Position numbers and translations under genes: made by a program. The notes beneath the pieces were generated by a model, which saw only the letters and a list, made by a program, of their open reading frames with translations, did not search any database and was not told the DNA's origin. 64,000 nt of DNA. Source: Chenopodium formosanum. Taxonomy: Eukaryota; Streptophyta; Magnoliopsida; Caryophyllales; Amaranthaceae. The stretch covers positions 7,433,501-7,497,500 of the forward strand of contig CM044863.1 in NCBI GenBank assembly GCA_024500155.1, given 5' to 3'. Shown piece after piece: positions 1 to 11,473 of the stretch; position 1 is the stretch's first letter, and each line of letters opens with the position of its first letter.

Positions 1-1309
1 GTTTTGATTAATCAACTACTATGGAGACAAGCACTAGGGGGAGATGGGAATCGACACCGACCAAACCAATAGATCAATACAATAGGCAAACATGAACACA
101 AATTGGGTGATAGAAAGGGCACTCAACATTTTCTTCTTTTGAAGCTACAACACTAAGCATTCCTAAACCAAACTCAACTAACATGATAGGGCAACTGAGT
201 TTCAACGATGAGACGTATACTACTAAATTGGGTTTGTATTTTTATCTGTTCGAGAAAGCAATAAGGCACAAGTAATTGGGGATTTCCCACCTAATTATCG
301 CAACTAAGACTACAACATCATCTAAGCAAGGAGCCGAAATCAAGATAAAATTCAGTACAATCATACAAGAAAATTCTTACATCTAGACCTCATCTTTCAA
401 TGCAAGCATAGAAGTGAAAAACATGAGCAATAGGTGGTCATCCAATTACACATGCAAATAACCAATTCTTTAACAATCAATCATCAACCTAAGTGAACAT
501 GCAAGCACAAATATCAATCAAACCATGGCTTGGTTGGGTCTTCACCCAACCCCTAGCTAAGAAACTACTCACTAATCATGGTGTTCAACATCCTAACAAC
601 AATATCTAAATTCAACATTAATCTAACAAGTTGAGAGAAGTAGTAAAAACAAAGTAGATTGAACATGCTACAACAAATAATCAAGATTAAAGAAGAAATT
701 AACAACTCAAAGAAATTAAAATAAACAGAAAATGAAGAGTAAGAGATAGAGGAAAGAGATTACTAAAGAAGCTTCAAAGTTGAGAGGAATTATTTAAATT
801 AAGAACACAAACTTCAATTGATGATTCAAAACAATGATTGAGTTTTGAGAGAAACTAAGCTAATTAATCAGAGTTTAGAGAACTAACTAAGAGATAAGGA
901 TCTAAGAAAGCTAAAAGGGAAGAAGATCGTCCCTGCAAATGAAGCCAAAGGGATATTATATAACCCTAAAGTAAAATGACGGATAAAACGACTCGTCTAT
1001 AGGTCGGCACGGATGTGCAGGCCTATTAAAAATAAGTGTAGTAGCTACTGCCCGCTCTAGCACGGACGTGCATCATTGGCACGAACGTAAAGGGATTTGC
1101 ACGGACGTGCCACGTTTTGGCACGGACGTGCATCCTTTTTCTGGCAAAACAGCTTCGTTTCGGAAGGTCATAACTTCTTCATTACTCATTGAAAAAGCAA
1201 ATGACCAGTCATTGGAAAGCTCTTGAGATGAAATTTTATTTCCAATTTGAATCACTTCAAAATGCCAAGTTAGAAAAAAATGTTGTAATCATTTGATGTT
1301 GACCTTAGT
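1..1309 (-). mobile_element. Probable LTR-derived sequence, cut by the solo LTR at 1315-3456
   Basis: No coding frame is credible here. Read on the minus strand it has promoter-like architecture: a cluster of GCACGGACGTGC motifs (1007-1131), then about 50 bp on a TATATAAT box (954-961), then a pyrimidine-rich leader. The same order occurs in the two solo LTRs nearby. It also has the 'cattggaaagct' block seen beside the motif cluster in the neighbouring LTR. After the inserted LTR the sequence seems to continue at 3462 and may begin at 3791 with TGTAGCGGATC on the minus strand. The far end is outside the window, so no target duplication can be checked. The LTR assignment is inference. Confidence 0.4.
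1007..1131. repeat. Cluster of near-palindrome GCACGGACGTGC
   Basis: Five copies or variants of a 12-bp near-palindrome (arms GCAC/GTGC) lie at 1007-1018, 1060-1071, 1080-1090, 1099-1110 and 1120-1131. They sit about 50 bp upstream of a minus-strand TATA-like box. Confidence 0.8.
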
Positions 1310-2351
1310 GTAACTGTAGGGTCGCTCGAAATGCGCCTACGTTAAAGCATGTTGTGAATATGCTTGGAACTCATAGGAAGTGGGAATAGACATAATACGA
1401 TTAGGGACAAATAAAGTAGGGAGCCGCCAACAAGTTTTTAAGGAACTTGTAAACCGTTCACAGATCATAAAAGGCAACCACGAATAAGGGACAACGATAG
1501 GCAACAACTATTGACCCGTGAAGGTTACACCCCATTCATAATCCTTGAGATTACTAACTCCATATGGTTCGGAACCACGAAAGGAGGATCGGGGATGATG
1601 GTACGAAGTGAGTCATGGAGTCACGTTCGCCCGTATTGGCCTCTACTGGATTCTTGTAGTGAAAAGTGATTCATGCGATCTCAAAGGCATACAAACAAAG
1701 ATTCAATTCGCTCCAAACTATTATTAAGCTAAATTGGTTGAATATTAATGCAGCATATAATTCTAAAATATTAGTGATCACTTGATTTAATAACAAGATT
1801 AAAAAAGAACATAAATCGGTTGTCCAAATTATCTTATTAGGCGTGATTTTCAATTACATATTCCCTTTAACATGCAATATGGTGATCAAAAATAATAATT
1901 GAACAAACATTAATATTGGAAGCAATTTAACAATAATAGCGTTAGTCAAATCGAATATAAAATAACCTAATCATGATACTAGCAATATTAAAATAAAATA
2001 AGAGTAGCTAAATTAATTAATTGCTCACATTCCGCGCGTTCCTTTAAATTGCTATATCATGAATAAACTGTTAGTAACTTCAATAAATAATAAATTAAAT
2101 GGAAATTAAATTAAATAATTGTAGATTTGAATTGGTCCAAACCCTCAGTTATTTGTACCTTTCACGCCTTGGTTTAAGGACGGAACCTCGGGTTAAGTAT
2201 GGACTCCTTGGAGTGCTTAAGGGAAGAATGGTGTAATTAGGAATATAGGTTTAAGGCTTAGAATATGGGAGAGAGAGAATAAAATGATTTTTGGTGTAAA
2301 AGAGAGGAAGAGAGAATGATTTTGTGCCCCGGACTGCAGAAAGGAGGGGAG

Positions 2352-2359
2352 TATTTATA
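2352..2359 (-). promoter_or_regulatory. TATA box of minus-strand LTR
   Basis: TATAAATA on the minus strand, followed by a C-rich leader. It sits at the position expected of the U3 core promoter, just downstream of the palindromic motif cluster. Confidence 0.6.
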
Positions 2360-2414
2360 GGGAAAATGAGTAGAGGGAACACACGGAACCCTAAAAAGAT
2401 AAAAACCCTAAAAA

Positions 2415-2908
2415 ATAACACCGCGACACGGCAGAGAACACCGCGACACGGTGCCAGGCACCGTCAGACGGGGGGAAATCCCGTGACACGGGGAAAAACA
2501 GAATGACGCGGCAAATAATTAGGTTACGGGAGATAAAACGCGTGAAGGGTTTACGCGAAAAGGACACGGAGTTGCCCCGTGTCATAGCACAGACACCGTG
2601 ACACGGGAATTCCTACCGTGACACGGCAGTTCTCCCTGTGTCGCGGCACAGTTTCCCGTGACACGGGGAAGTTTTGTGTCCAGATTCTCAGGCGCGTGGG
2701 GAAAGACACGCAGAAAAAACACGGGAAAGCACCGTAACACAGTGAGAAATACCGTGTCACGGCAGCAGGTACCGTGTCACGACAATAGGTACCGTGCCAC
2801 GGTGGATTTTCACGCGAAAAAGCTTTGAAAATAGCACCGTAACACGATGTAAACTACCGTGTCACGGAACCAGGCACCGTGCCACGTCAGCAGGCGCCGT
2901 GACAAGGT
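2415..2908. repeat. Cluster of ~17 palindromic CCGTGACACGG motifs in the LTR
   Basis: Irregularly spaced copies of accgtgacacgg and variants (accgcgacacgg, accgtgtcacgg, accgtgccacgg, cccgtgacacgg) fill this stretch. The core has 5-bp arms CCGTG/CACGG around one base. Spacing is not constant, so this is not a simple tandem satellite. It lies directly upstream of the minus-strand TATA box. Confidence 0.85.
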
Positions 2909-3461
2909 GCTTTTATATTGTGCGCGGTAATTCCAGTTTTTTACCCGTTTTTAAAATCATCGTAACTTTTGATCCGTAACTCAGAATAACGTATATAATA
3001 TATCATTGGAAAGCTTATCAAGTCTAATTTCCAACCCAATTAGAATCAGGTCAAAATGATTTGTATATTTTAAGATATTTCCCTTTTAGGGGAAGGGTGT
3101 CGGTTTTGGGCCGAGTTTAGTGTTTTGCTCATATCTTTTTCGTTATAGCTCGGAATTGGGCTTATGATATATGGTTGGAAAGATTATTTCAAGGCCTATC
3201 CAAAAAAATAAGAATTGGATCAAAATTACAAGACCAAAAAATCAGTTTCTCTCGGTTTTGCGATGTGGACACGAAAAGTGAATAACAAGTTATGGTTTAG
3301 GGAAATGAGCTAGGAAATGAATTGGTTTATGAAATGTATTGGATAGAACATGGATTTAATCACTCCAAAGATTAAATACTCAACCCGACCAATAATGACG
3401 GTGAAAGGTGTTCATCATCGGGTTTGGTTTTGGGGAGACATTTTTAGGTGTCTACAGTAAC

Positions 3462-3791
3462 AATCCTTCCAAATGCTCTTATTTAACTCTTAGACACTTT
3501 TCCTTGCTTCTTTCATTCTTCCTTCATTTATTCATTCTTTCATAGATCCCTTCTTTCCTCTTTTTGCCTCCAATTTATTTGTCTTTTTTATCCAAAAACT
3601 TCAAAGTGCCATCTTTATTCCTAAATATGCACCAAAACACTAGCAACCCCGTGAAGCATAGGATACACAAAAGCTACGTAAAAATAGAGTAATTAGTGAA
3701 CTAAGACATTGATTTCTCGGAATTTTAAGGTTCAAAACCACTCTAAAATCATATAAAATTAAAATCTATCATTACCTCTAGATCCGCTACA
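3462..3791 (-). mobile_element. Continuation of the interrupted LTR-like sequence
   Basis: This stretch is gene-free. Removing the solo LTR joins it to 1-1309. On the minus strand it may start at TGTAGCGGATC (3791). The following 3792-3900 is AT-rich with nothing recognisable. Confidence 0.3.
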
Positions 3792-3959
3792 GGAAAAAAC
3801 TAAATAGATAACTCACATAAACTAAAAAACCACGCACACCTAACATCATAATAATATTATTAATTATAATATCCTGGGATCGTGGTCGCAATGTCTGTGT
3901 TTACTTGACAAGGTCTTCTTCTTTGACTCAGTTTGGGTTATTTGACTTTGTTTCTAGAT

Positions 3960-4790
3960 TCGTTATGGCTGATACAACTCATTGAAAGCGGGTCAAGTAT
4001 GAATCTAGTTGTCGAGCTATTGGATATGGTTTCCTTCCCTTCTCATTTTCTTCACTTAGGGAATTAGAGAAGGAGGTTGTTTCAAACCTAAAGCGGGTTC
4101 AGAAGTTCTCGACGACTCATCAGGACATTTGGGCTAGGGATGGCAGTGGGTCGGGTTAAATGGGAGACCCGCCCCATCCCCGCCCAAGTGGGGCGGGGAT
4201 GGAGGGAGGTTTGTCGGGTGATGGGTCGGGGATGGGTATAAAATGTGTACCCGCCATGGGTGATGGGGCGGGTATGGATTTTAGAGTAGACCCGCCCCAT
4301 ATCCCCCCGCCCCGTACCCACCTTATACCCGCACCATATTTCTTTTAGAAGAGTTTAGAATTTATGAAACTTGATACCCCCTAAGACCCAATAAGCTTGA
4401 ATAGTGAAAGTCTCAATTTTCTTAACCTAATTTGATATAATTGTCATTAATGTGATACAATAGAGCATCATGGCAATGGGTTTGGGACGATTTTGGGGCG
4501 GGTATGAATATCCAAGTAGGTGATGGGGCGGGGATGGATCTTATCTTGTACCCGGTAGGGCGGGTATGGATGTGAATATTGTACCCGCCACGGGTGGTGG
4601 GGCGGGGATGGGTATAAGATTTTTAGGCGGGTATGGGTATGGAGGTACCATCATCTGCATCCGACCCGCCCCATTGCCATCCCTAATTGGGGCATGTGAT
4701 ACTGCTCAAATTTTCACTAGGATAGGCTTTGCTATACCTAGAGGAGTTGGGGCCCATATTGTGTCTCGACTTCCAACTAATTTTTTATAA
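3960..4790 (+). pseudogene. Retroelement-like C-terminal coding remnant, split by a hAT-like MITE
   Basis: When the MITE at 4135-4685 and one copy of its duplication are removed, a continuous frame appears. It contains RVKYES, then FSFSSLRELEKEVVSNLKRV, then IGFAIPRGVGAHIVSRLPTN, and ends in TAA at about 4788. One in-frame stop lies just upstream (CAT TGA AAG, near 3984). About 30 bp after the stop is a (TAA)n tract, as at the 3' end of some non-LTR retrotransposons. The peptide resembles a conserved plant protein tail I remember from retroelement annotations but cannot name. Non-LTR origin is an inference. Confidence 0.4.
4135..4685. mobile_element. hAT-like MITE
   Basis: The terminal inverted repeats are TAGGGATGGCAGTGGG and, on the other end, CCCATTGCCATCCCTA. 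An 8-bp duplication flanks it, ATTTGGGC (4127-4134) versus ATTGGGGC (4686-4693), with 7 of 8 bases matching. It is 551 bp, non-coding, and rich in cccgcccc/ggggcggg blocks that pair across the element. Eight-bp duplications and TAGGG ends fit non-autonomous hAT elements. Confidence 0.85.
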
Positions 4791-4816
4791 GTTGTATAAC
4801 TTTGTCTGATTTTGAG

Positions 4817-4819
<3 letters not shown>

Positions 4820-4850
<31 letters not shown>

Positions 4851-4866
4851 TATAATAATAATAATT
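4820..4866. repeat. (TAA)n microsatellite
   Basis: Simple TAA/ATA repeats just after the retroelement remnant, possibly its 3' tail. Confidence 0.85.
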
Positions 4867-5576
4867 TTTAGAAAGCCAAAATGTATCGTGGCCCTTTCTT
4901 TTTATATCTAAAGTAGTTTTTTCTATTGTTTCGCTCATCTCTTTCTTCTATCGTCCTTAATAGTCTTCTAGCCTACCAAAATATTCAATTCATGTTCTAA
5001 TTTATGTGGGAAATTTGTCAAAATTCAATCCACATATTGCTAAGAATGTCGTGTAAGGCAGAGAGAAAGTATGAAAGGTTGAGGGCGCGAGTAAGCAGGA
5101 GTGAGGAGGGCATAGAGTAAATGAGAAAAGGTGAGGATGAGAGTGAGGGGGATGGGGATGGGGATGAGGATGGGAAAGGACGTAGGATAAAAAGGAGATA
5201 TATGGAGAGAGAAAAAATACTTTGAGATTGGGGAATGCTGTATATGAGTGTATATCATTCAGGAATTCTTAAGAAGGTCATAGGAAGGAGACATAAGAAT
5301 TCTTAAGAATGTTGGTTTGGTTGTGTTGTCATGTCATGTCATACCTCATAAATTTTCAGCTTTAAGTAAATTTTAAGTAATTATTTGATTTGGATTATCT
5401 CTTTATAGTTTCATAAAATGAATTTTATTTCTTAGAACCAAAAATGGACATGATTTGAAAGTGAATTTAGTGAGTTTAGATGCAATTTGCCGAAGACATT
5501 GTTTTTCTTTTCTTGATTTATTGTTTTATATGACTGGTGGTGGTTTGATGATAGTCTAATGGTTCAGATATTATTA
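4867..5576. other. Gene-free AT-rich stretch
   Basis: I see no supported gene. The only notable structure is a purine-rich strand at about 5060-5240 with a short gggatg repeat near 5148-5172; ORFs on its other strand are artefacts of that bias. Confidence 0.6.
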
Positions 5577-6541
5577 CTCACTCCGTCCCTTTTTTACATT
5601 CCTATTTGTAAAATTACATGGGAATTAAGGAAATTGGAATAAAACAAAGAATAATAAAACAAAGTAAAATGGGAATTACAAGACATTAGTTGATGTCTTT
5701 GATTAAAACAAAGATAGAATAATATTTAATGCTGCATATGTCATTAATCATTTGAAAAGAAAAAGGACCAATAACATTTTTTGGTGGAAAAAAGGACCAA
5801 TCATATTCATCTAAATTGATGCACATGGATTCCGAAAATAAGAGTGAGAAAATAAGAGTGAGAATTAGAAAATAAGAGTGATAAAATAGAAAAAACATTA
5901 ATTACAAAACTGAAAAATAGGGACAATTTGGAATATTTGGTAAAAATTTACTTACTAAGTGTAGACACCCAAATGTGTCTCCCCAAAACCAAACCCAGTG
6001 ATGAATACCTTTTGCGTCGAATGATTATCGAACGAGGTGAAAGTGTGAAAGGTCAAGTGTTGCGGTTAGTTTTATTAAAAATTCTTTCTTTCTGTTTTCG
6101 AAAAACAACTCTATTTTATGAAAACAGCCAATCCTATTTAGTTTGGTCCACGAAAAGGGTCCAATAATAGTGTAGTTGGATGGGGCTTGCAAAGAGCTTT
6201 CCAACGATATATTATAAGCCCGATTCTGATGAATAATGAGGAAGTTATGGCCAAAATACTAAACTAGGCCCGGTTTGATCTTTACATGCGGCCCAATGAT
6301 CTAGGGGAGGGCCTAATGATAATTGTTATTCCTAAAATTATTAGAATTAATTGTAGTATTCTAGAATTCTTTAGATGGTTCTTTTTAATCCTAATAAGAT
6401 TAGAATTAATAATTATATTTTGATAAAGTTTTATTTGGAATAAAATATTATTTTATGAAAAATACGATTTCGATACGGACCTTTCAAATCAATTTTGATT
6501 CATATGTGGACTCCGTGTTCGAAAGCGCGTAGAAATCCAGG

Positions 6542-6597
6542 CTGTCGCCAGACGACAGGCCTGTCGCCACGCGACAGACCCTGTCGCCTGGCGACAG
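6542..6597. repeat. Three 17-bp palindromes CTGTCGCCNGGCGACAG in U3
   Basis: Copies at 6542-6558, 6561-6577 and 6581-6597 have arms CTGTCGC/GCGACAG; the first has one arm mismatch. They end about 50 bp upstream of the LTR TATA box. Confidence 0.85.
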
Positions 6598-6647
6598 AGT
6601 GGAGTTTTATTCCTTATCAAATTCTACCTATTTCCTGACTATTTTCT

Positions 6648-6655
6648 TATAAATA
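6648..6655 (+). promoter_or_regulatory. TATA box of plus-strand LTR
   Basis: TATAAATA followed by aGGGTCC. A likely transcription start lies about 30 bp on, within the cct/ccg-rich leader. Confidence 0.65.
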
Positions 6656-8002
6656 GGGTCCTGAACCTCCGTTTTTTAATCATCAACAATAATCATTCAC
6701 AATCAATTTTCAATCATCATCAATCATCTACTTCTCTCTCTCTCATCTCTCTAGCTTTTCTCAAACACAATTCCGCATACACGAGATCAAGAAACACCTA
6801 GCCAAGTTCGAAGTTGCCTTCGCCCTAGACGTGAAAGGTTATAATTTCTGAGGGTTTGGTCCCTAATCTCTATTTCCATTATTTAATTTAATTGTTTGAT
6901 TTATATTTTTCTTGAAGTTACTAATGCGTGTATTTTGTTATTAGAAAGAGATACGAGGCATCAAAGTATGTAATCTTATTGCTCTATTCTTATAGAAAAC
7001 ATGTTTAAATTTGTTTAATTCCTAGCATCATGTTAGGATGTTATTATTGCTTTCTAGTAGCATGTTTAGGGTGCCTTTTACTCTTTTCTAATATCATGTT
7101 AGTATCATGTTAGGGCTAAAGCTTTGATCTTTATTGTTTAGTGACATGCTAGGGTTTGTTATTAATCTTGTTAGTATCATGCCTAGGATCTTGCTATTAA
7201 TATTATGCTTTAACATGATAATGATGATGATTATTATGTTGCTTGATGATTATTATTGTTATTGCTTGATCACGCCTTTTATGTATGTTTAAAGGGAATT
7301 TGTACTTGTAATCACGCTTAATAAGATAATTAATAATTTTGTTTAGGGCTAATTTGATTATAATTCAAGTGATCGCCAATAATAGTTTTGTTTGTACATT
7401 AAATTCAACCAACATAGATAAACAGGTTTAGGGTTAATCTATTGTTTGCATGCTAGTCAGAAAGCGCACATGAATACGAGAAGAATGAAGTAGAGGCCTA
7501 TTATTAGGGCAGGTTCAATCTCTTTTAGGTTGGATTTGTACCTTCATCCCCGAACCCTATTTGGTTCAAGACCTTTTGGAGTTGACGATCTCCTGGATCG
7601 TTAAGGGGTGTAATCTTCACCTTGTGAACGGTTTACAAGTTCCTAAAACTTGTTGGCGACTCTTTTGCTCTAGCTTTCTTCCCCTTGGACGGCACCATGC
7701 TTAAGTGTATGATCACAGTGGGGTTCAAGTTTGGGGTTAATGGCTTGAAATATTCCCTACACTAAGAAAGGAAAGTAGGAATGTAATTTTGAAAAACCCA
7801 AAAAGAAAAGCAGGAATGTAAAAAAGGGACGGAGGGAGTACCATGCTTTGAATTCTTATGGATATTCAGATTGTGCTCTATAAGGATTGAAATAAGTGAC
7901 AACCTGGAGCACCTTTGTTATGTTAAATGCAACTGATGGAAGTCAGATGAGTAAATTTTTTTGATGAGTTTTGGAAGTTAACTAACTTATATCCCATTTT
8001 AG

Positions 8003-9698
8003 ATTGATGAAATATGGGATGATAGCACTCAGTCTAAAGAGCAGCTTGAAGACAGTATACAGAGCAAGCAAGAGGCTGCTATGCAAAGAAGAAGAGCATC
8101 TGCTTATGCATTCACTCATCAGGTGTTATAATATATGTCTTCAAGACTACAACATTATGTTTCAATTTTTTGGATGTTAAATTTTGTTACTTTATTTTGT
8201 GGGAGAAAAAAATAAATGGAAAAATGTCGATGTCTAGGCATGTCATGTAGATGTATGAATTTGTCTTGGTGGATATAAATTTTTTTTTTTTTTTACTTCG
8301 CTAGAAACAGTTCTAATTCATTTGTTCAATATGTTTAGAAGTCTACTCAATCATTTTGGTTTAATTAACTTAATTAGATCTTCTGCTTTTGGCAGAAACT
8401 AAAGAAAAACAACACAAAATTCAATCCCAACATTCATGGACCCGAGCAATCCTTTATGGGGCTGGAGTTATTGGAACAGTGGATGGCTGCCCGACCATGG
8501 CAAGAAGCACAACAATGGATAAGGAAATTGGCCAAGGCTATGTGAAGAGCTTCTGCACATTCTGTTACGGGTGAAATAAACCGCGCGAGCATATGCTCTT
8601 CGAGACCTTAGTGTCGATAAGCCTTCCCCAACTGGTCAAAGGTCAAGCCGGCCTCCTAGGCACCAGTCTCAATCTACCATCAGGCATGCCCCATCATCGG
8701 GCCTAGGATTCAAAAAACCAAGAACCGAGAGCACAAAGGCAAATGGATGGGCCCTAGAAGACAACACGAGGAGCATGATGAGCATCCAATCAGAATGATA
8801 CTGGAATGAGGAGGCATTTTATTGTTGGGTCATTAGTGAGGGATGATAAGAGCCTTGCAAGCTCTCATGCAATTCTGAGCTACATGGCACCAACAAAATC
8901 CGCAAAGGCCATGAAAAAGCTTCCAAGTCCCTTTGGGGTAGTCGAGAATAATGGTACTCCACCTAATTCGAAGTCATCATTTGTGGTTGGGGGGGGGGGG
9001 GGGGGGGGAGGGTCTGCCAAAAACAAGCTCTCTTTCCGTGTTCTCCCAGTCCTCAAAGGCATTCATGGGAATTCGAGAGCACACCGGTGATTCATATTGG
9101 AAAATTTTACGAACAACTACCGCAAAAGTTCCAACTTTTGCTAACAACTAGCTTTATCTCTTTTTTTTTTTTTTTGCGAACAACTACCTCAAAATTTGTA
9201 TTTGTTTTGTTACCACTACCGATTAATGATGGGCGTTTGCTTACCGTATATGGGGCCCACCTTTCGTCCTTTTCCCTCCAACTATCTCTCCTTTATATTA
9301 ACGATCTTCCCCCTAATTAGATACTCTCTATTTCTTTGAATGTTTGTCTTCAAAAAATTTTAAGGCATAGGTGAAATTGCTCACCTAGAGATCGAATTCA
9401 AGCTATTAGGATTGAAAAAATATTTAATATTCGTTCATTTTCTTAATCTTTCTCATGATTTCTGGTTAATTGTTCATTTATTTGTGTATTGAACGAATTA
9501 AGGTGGGCCCCACATACGGCAAGCAAACGTTCATCGTTAACTGGTAGTGGTAACAAAACAAATACAAAGTTTGTGGTAGTTGTTTACAAAAAAAAACAAG
9601 ATAAAGGTAGTTGTTCGCAAAAGTTGGAACTTTTGCGGTAGTTGTTCGCAAAATCTTTTTCATATTGAGATAAATTACATCAGGTTCAAGACATAACA
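8003..9698 (+). pseudogene. IQD-family calmodulin-binding protein, 3' exons only, broken
   Basis: IQD proteins bind calmodulin through IQ motifs and act as microtubule or membrane scaffolds in plants. Exon 8003-8122 (acceptor ttttag, donor gtgtta, 40 codons, phase 0) is intact and encodes the family block WDDSTQSKEQLEDSI, then SKQEAAMQRRRASAYAF. The last exon starts at 8396. It carries NPTFMDPSNPLWGW and EQWMAARPW in different frames, then AYALRDLSVDKPSPT, then the C-terminal motif SYMAPTKSAKA and a final LSFPCSPSS-like tail. At least three frameshifts and a run of 18 G (about 8991-9008) break it. A Mutator-like element sits at 9100-9658; once it is skipped the frame reads TPVIHIEINYIRFKT and stops at TAA near 9698. 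The upstream exons with the IQ motifs are absent from the window. Family assignment is firm; the exact paralogue is not determinable. Confidence 0.85.
9100..9658. mobile_element. Mutator-like fold-back MITE
   Basis: Inverted repeats of about 165 bp (9100-9270 against 9495-9658) begin ATTTTGCGAACAACTACC and contain many shared blocks, such as GTATTTGTTTTGTTACCACT. A perfect 9-bp duplication, TTCATATTG (9091-9099 and 9659-9667), flanks the element. It is 559 bp and has no coding frame. Long inverted repeats and 9-bp duplications fit Mutator-like elements. It lies in the last exon of the IQD pseudogene. Confidence 0.92.
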
Positions 9699-11249
9699 GT
9701 GAACCGACCGTTACCATAACACAAGGTCTTTTTATGATTATCTTTTGAGTTTCATGTGCAAAAAGGAAGGAAGATGAAGTAAGTAGCCCCTCTTTTTCAT
9801 CATTAACATTGTTCACTTTGGAATCCTGTGTATTGCAGTTTATGAACTCCTTATGTACTCCGTGGCAAATCTCCTTCTCCCCAAGATGTAATACCAATAA
9901 ATTTTCTTCTTAAAAGTTTAACATTATCATCGCCTTATTAAGATTATTATATTTTCCTAGTTTGTGATTCATAACCTTTTCCGAATGTTTGTTTCTATTG
10001 TGCAGCATTAGTGCCACATCTTGACATGGTTGAGGGTGTAGATAGCCAGGCGATATAATTGCCTCAATCACTTAATTAGATCAAGCAATACTACTATAGA
10101 TTGTTCCCTTTTTTCTTTTGTATATATTTCAAACAACAAATGCCTTTTATTTTAAATTGTGTAAGGAGTACACTATCAACGGTTTAACAATTTAGGAAAC
10201 CAAGATACATTTAAATTATTCGTGTACTTTCCTTTTAGCCATTTTAATATTGGTATTATTGTTTTTTTTTCAAAATTTAAAAGCTTTTCACCTAACCTCA
10301 TTCGTAGTATGATATTAAATATCGATCTAACAATCAACAATTACATATTTAATACATCGAGTATAATTTTACAAAATTAAGGAGACGCCCACTAATATAA
10401 GTCGGTTGGTTTTATGTTAATTTTTGACATGTATATCTTTTAAGAGTTTTAGGCAAGTTGGGTTTCTTTTGTATTGTACTATATATATTGTCGTGAATAT
10501 CAGTACAAGGCTTAAGCCGTCTCCTCCAATCTCTCTCAACTTTAACACCAACAACTAGTTGTATAACTGCTGCTCTTTATAAACAGGTCGCAATTTCTTT
10601 TGTTTTTGTTTGCGGAATTGGTGTTACTTTATGATTCGTGAGATGAATTGTTAATTTTGTATTGAATCATTTGAATGATTATGTCTTTTGATTGTTTTTA
10701 TGAAAATGCAGTTGCTATTGTTTTCTTTGGTGGAATATTGATTTGTTGTTATTGATACATGTATGTCGTAAGACTGGAAATTGTGATGTTTTCTTAGATG
10801 GGATGTTGATTTGTACTTAGTGATATATGTATGTTATAGAACTGAGAATTGTGATGTTTTTAACCATTGCATGAAAGATTCGAATTATTTAAGTTTTGTT
10901 AAATACCCGATGATGTGATGAATGCAGCAAATAGGTGAAGAGGGGGAATGTATTTGTGGATTAATATTTGATTGAATTCATTAGAGTATGTATTGTTCAA
11001 TGAGAGCATGAGGGGGAGAGACTAGAGAGTTAGTGTGTGGAAGCTTCTAGCGTAATCGTTGACTACGGACGACTATGGTCTACTACAATAAGAAATTAAA
11101 TCTGAACCGTTTATTTGTTAATTGACTAATCCTAGGTGTCCAATTCAACACCTCAAAAAAAAATAGTCATCCAATTTAGTCATCAAGTCATTAAACAGTC
11201 ATCAAGTCCAGTCATTACCTCAAGTTTGGTTAAATTAATCTGTTTCAAA

Positions 11250-11251
<2 letters not shown>

Positions 11252-11288
<37 letters not shown>
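11252..11288. repeat. Poly-T tract, 37 bases
   Basis: Uninterrupted T run. It could be a reverse-strand retroelement poly-A tail, but I see no coding remnant beside it. Confidence 0.85.
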
Positions 11289-11289
<1 letters not shown>

Positions 11290-11473
11290 TAGTCATCCTT
11301 TTGCTATGGCTGTACTTTTGATTTCGTCCAATAGCCATTATTGTACTTTTGAAGTTTATTTGAAGTTTTGTACGAAATCAAAATTCTCTACTAGAGTCCA
11401 AGAAAGCCATCAAAAAACTAAAATTCGTGAAGGAATTTTGACTAATACAATTGCAGATGAATTATGAAATTAT

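Larger units (their letters stand above)
1315..3456 (-). mobile_element. Solo LTR, Ty3/gypsy-like, minus strand
   Basis: The element reads TGTAGACACC...CCCTACA on the minus strand and is flanked by a perfect 5-bp duplication, GTAAC (1310-1314 and 3457-3461). It is 2142 bp and has no internal coding region, so it is a solo LTR left by recombination. It shares its start (TGTAGACACC, then tgtctccccaaaacc) and its end region (gtttacaagttcc, cttgttggcg) with the plus-strand solo LTR at 5960-7761, so both belong to one family. Its TATA box is at 2352-2359 on the minus strand. The long LTR and TGTAGACACC start recall Tat/Ogre-type Ty3/gypsy elements; that placement is from memory. Confidence 0.9.
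5960..7761 (+). mobile_element. Solo LTR, Ty3/gypsy-like, plus strand
   Basis: TGTAGACACC...CCCTACA, 1802 bp, flanked by a perfect 5-bp duplication, CTAAG (5955-5959 and 7762-7766). It shares ends and several blocks with the minus-strand solo LTR at 1315-3456 but differs in the U3 motif cluster. There is no internal region. It is inserted in a Stowaway-like element and so is younger than it. Confidence 0.92.
5577..7838. mobile_element. Stowaway-like element, interrupted by a solo LTR
   Basis: The outer ends are CTCACTCCGTCCC (5577-5589) and GGGACGGAGGGAG (7826-7838), flanked by TA at 5575-5576 and 7839-7840. The inverted repeat continues inward (ttttttacattcct against aggaatgtaaaaaa). Without the inserted LTR and one CTAAG copy the element is about 455 bp and non-coding. 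CTCCCTCCGT ends and TA duplications are the Stowaway/Tc1-mariner signature. Confidence 0.85.

Noticed and set aside
3468..3900. Possible exon with pyrimidine tract
   Set aside because: No frame longer than ~60 codons with any family resemblance; better explained as LTR sequence.
8880..9062. Minus-strand frame over the IQD C-terminal exon
   Set aside because: Antisense shadow created by the G run; the plus-strand IQD motifs explain the region.
9478..9897. 139-codon minus-strand frame
   Set aside because: It runs through the right inverted repeat of the Mutator-like element and IQD 3' UTR; no domain or codon support.
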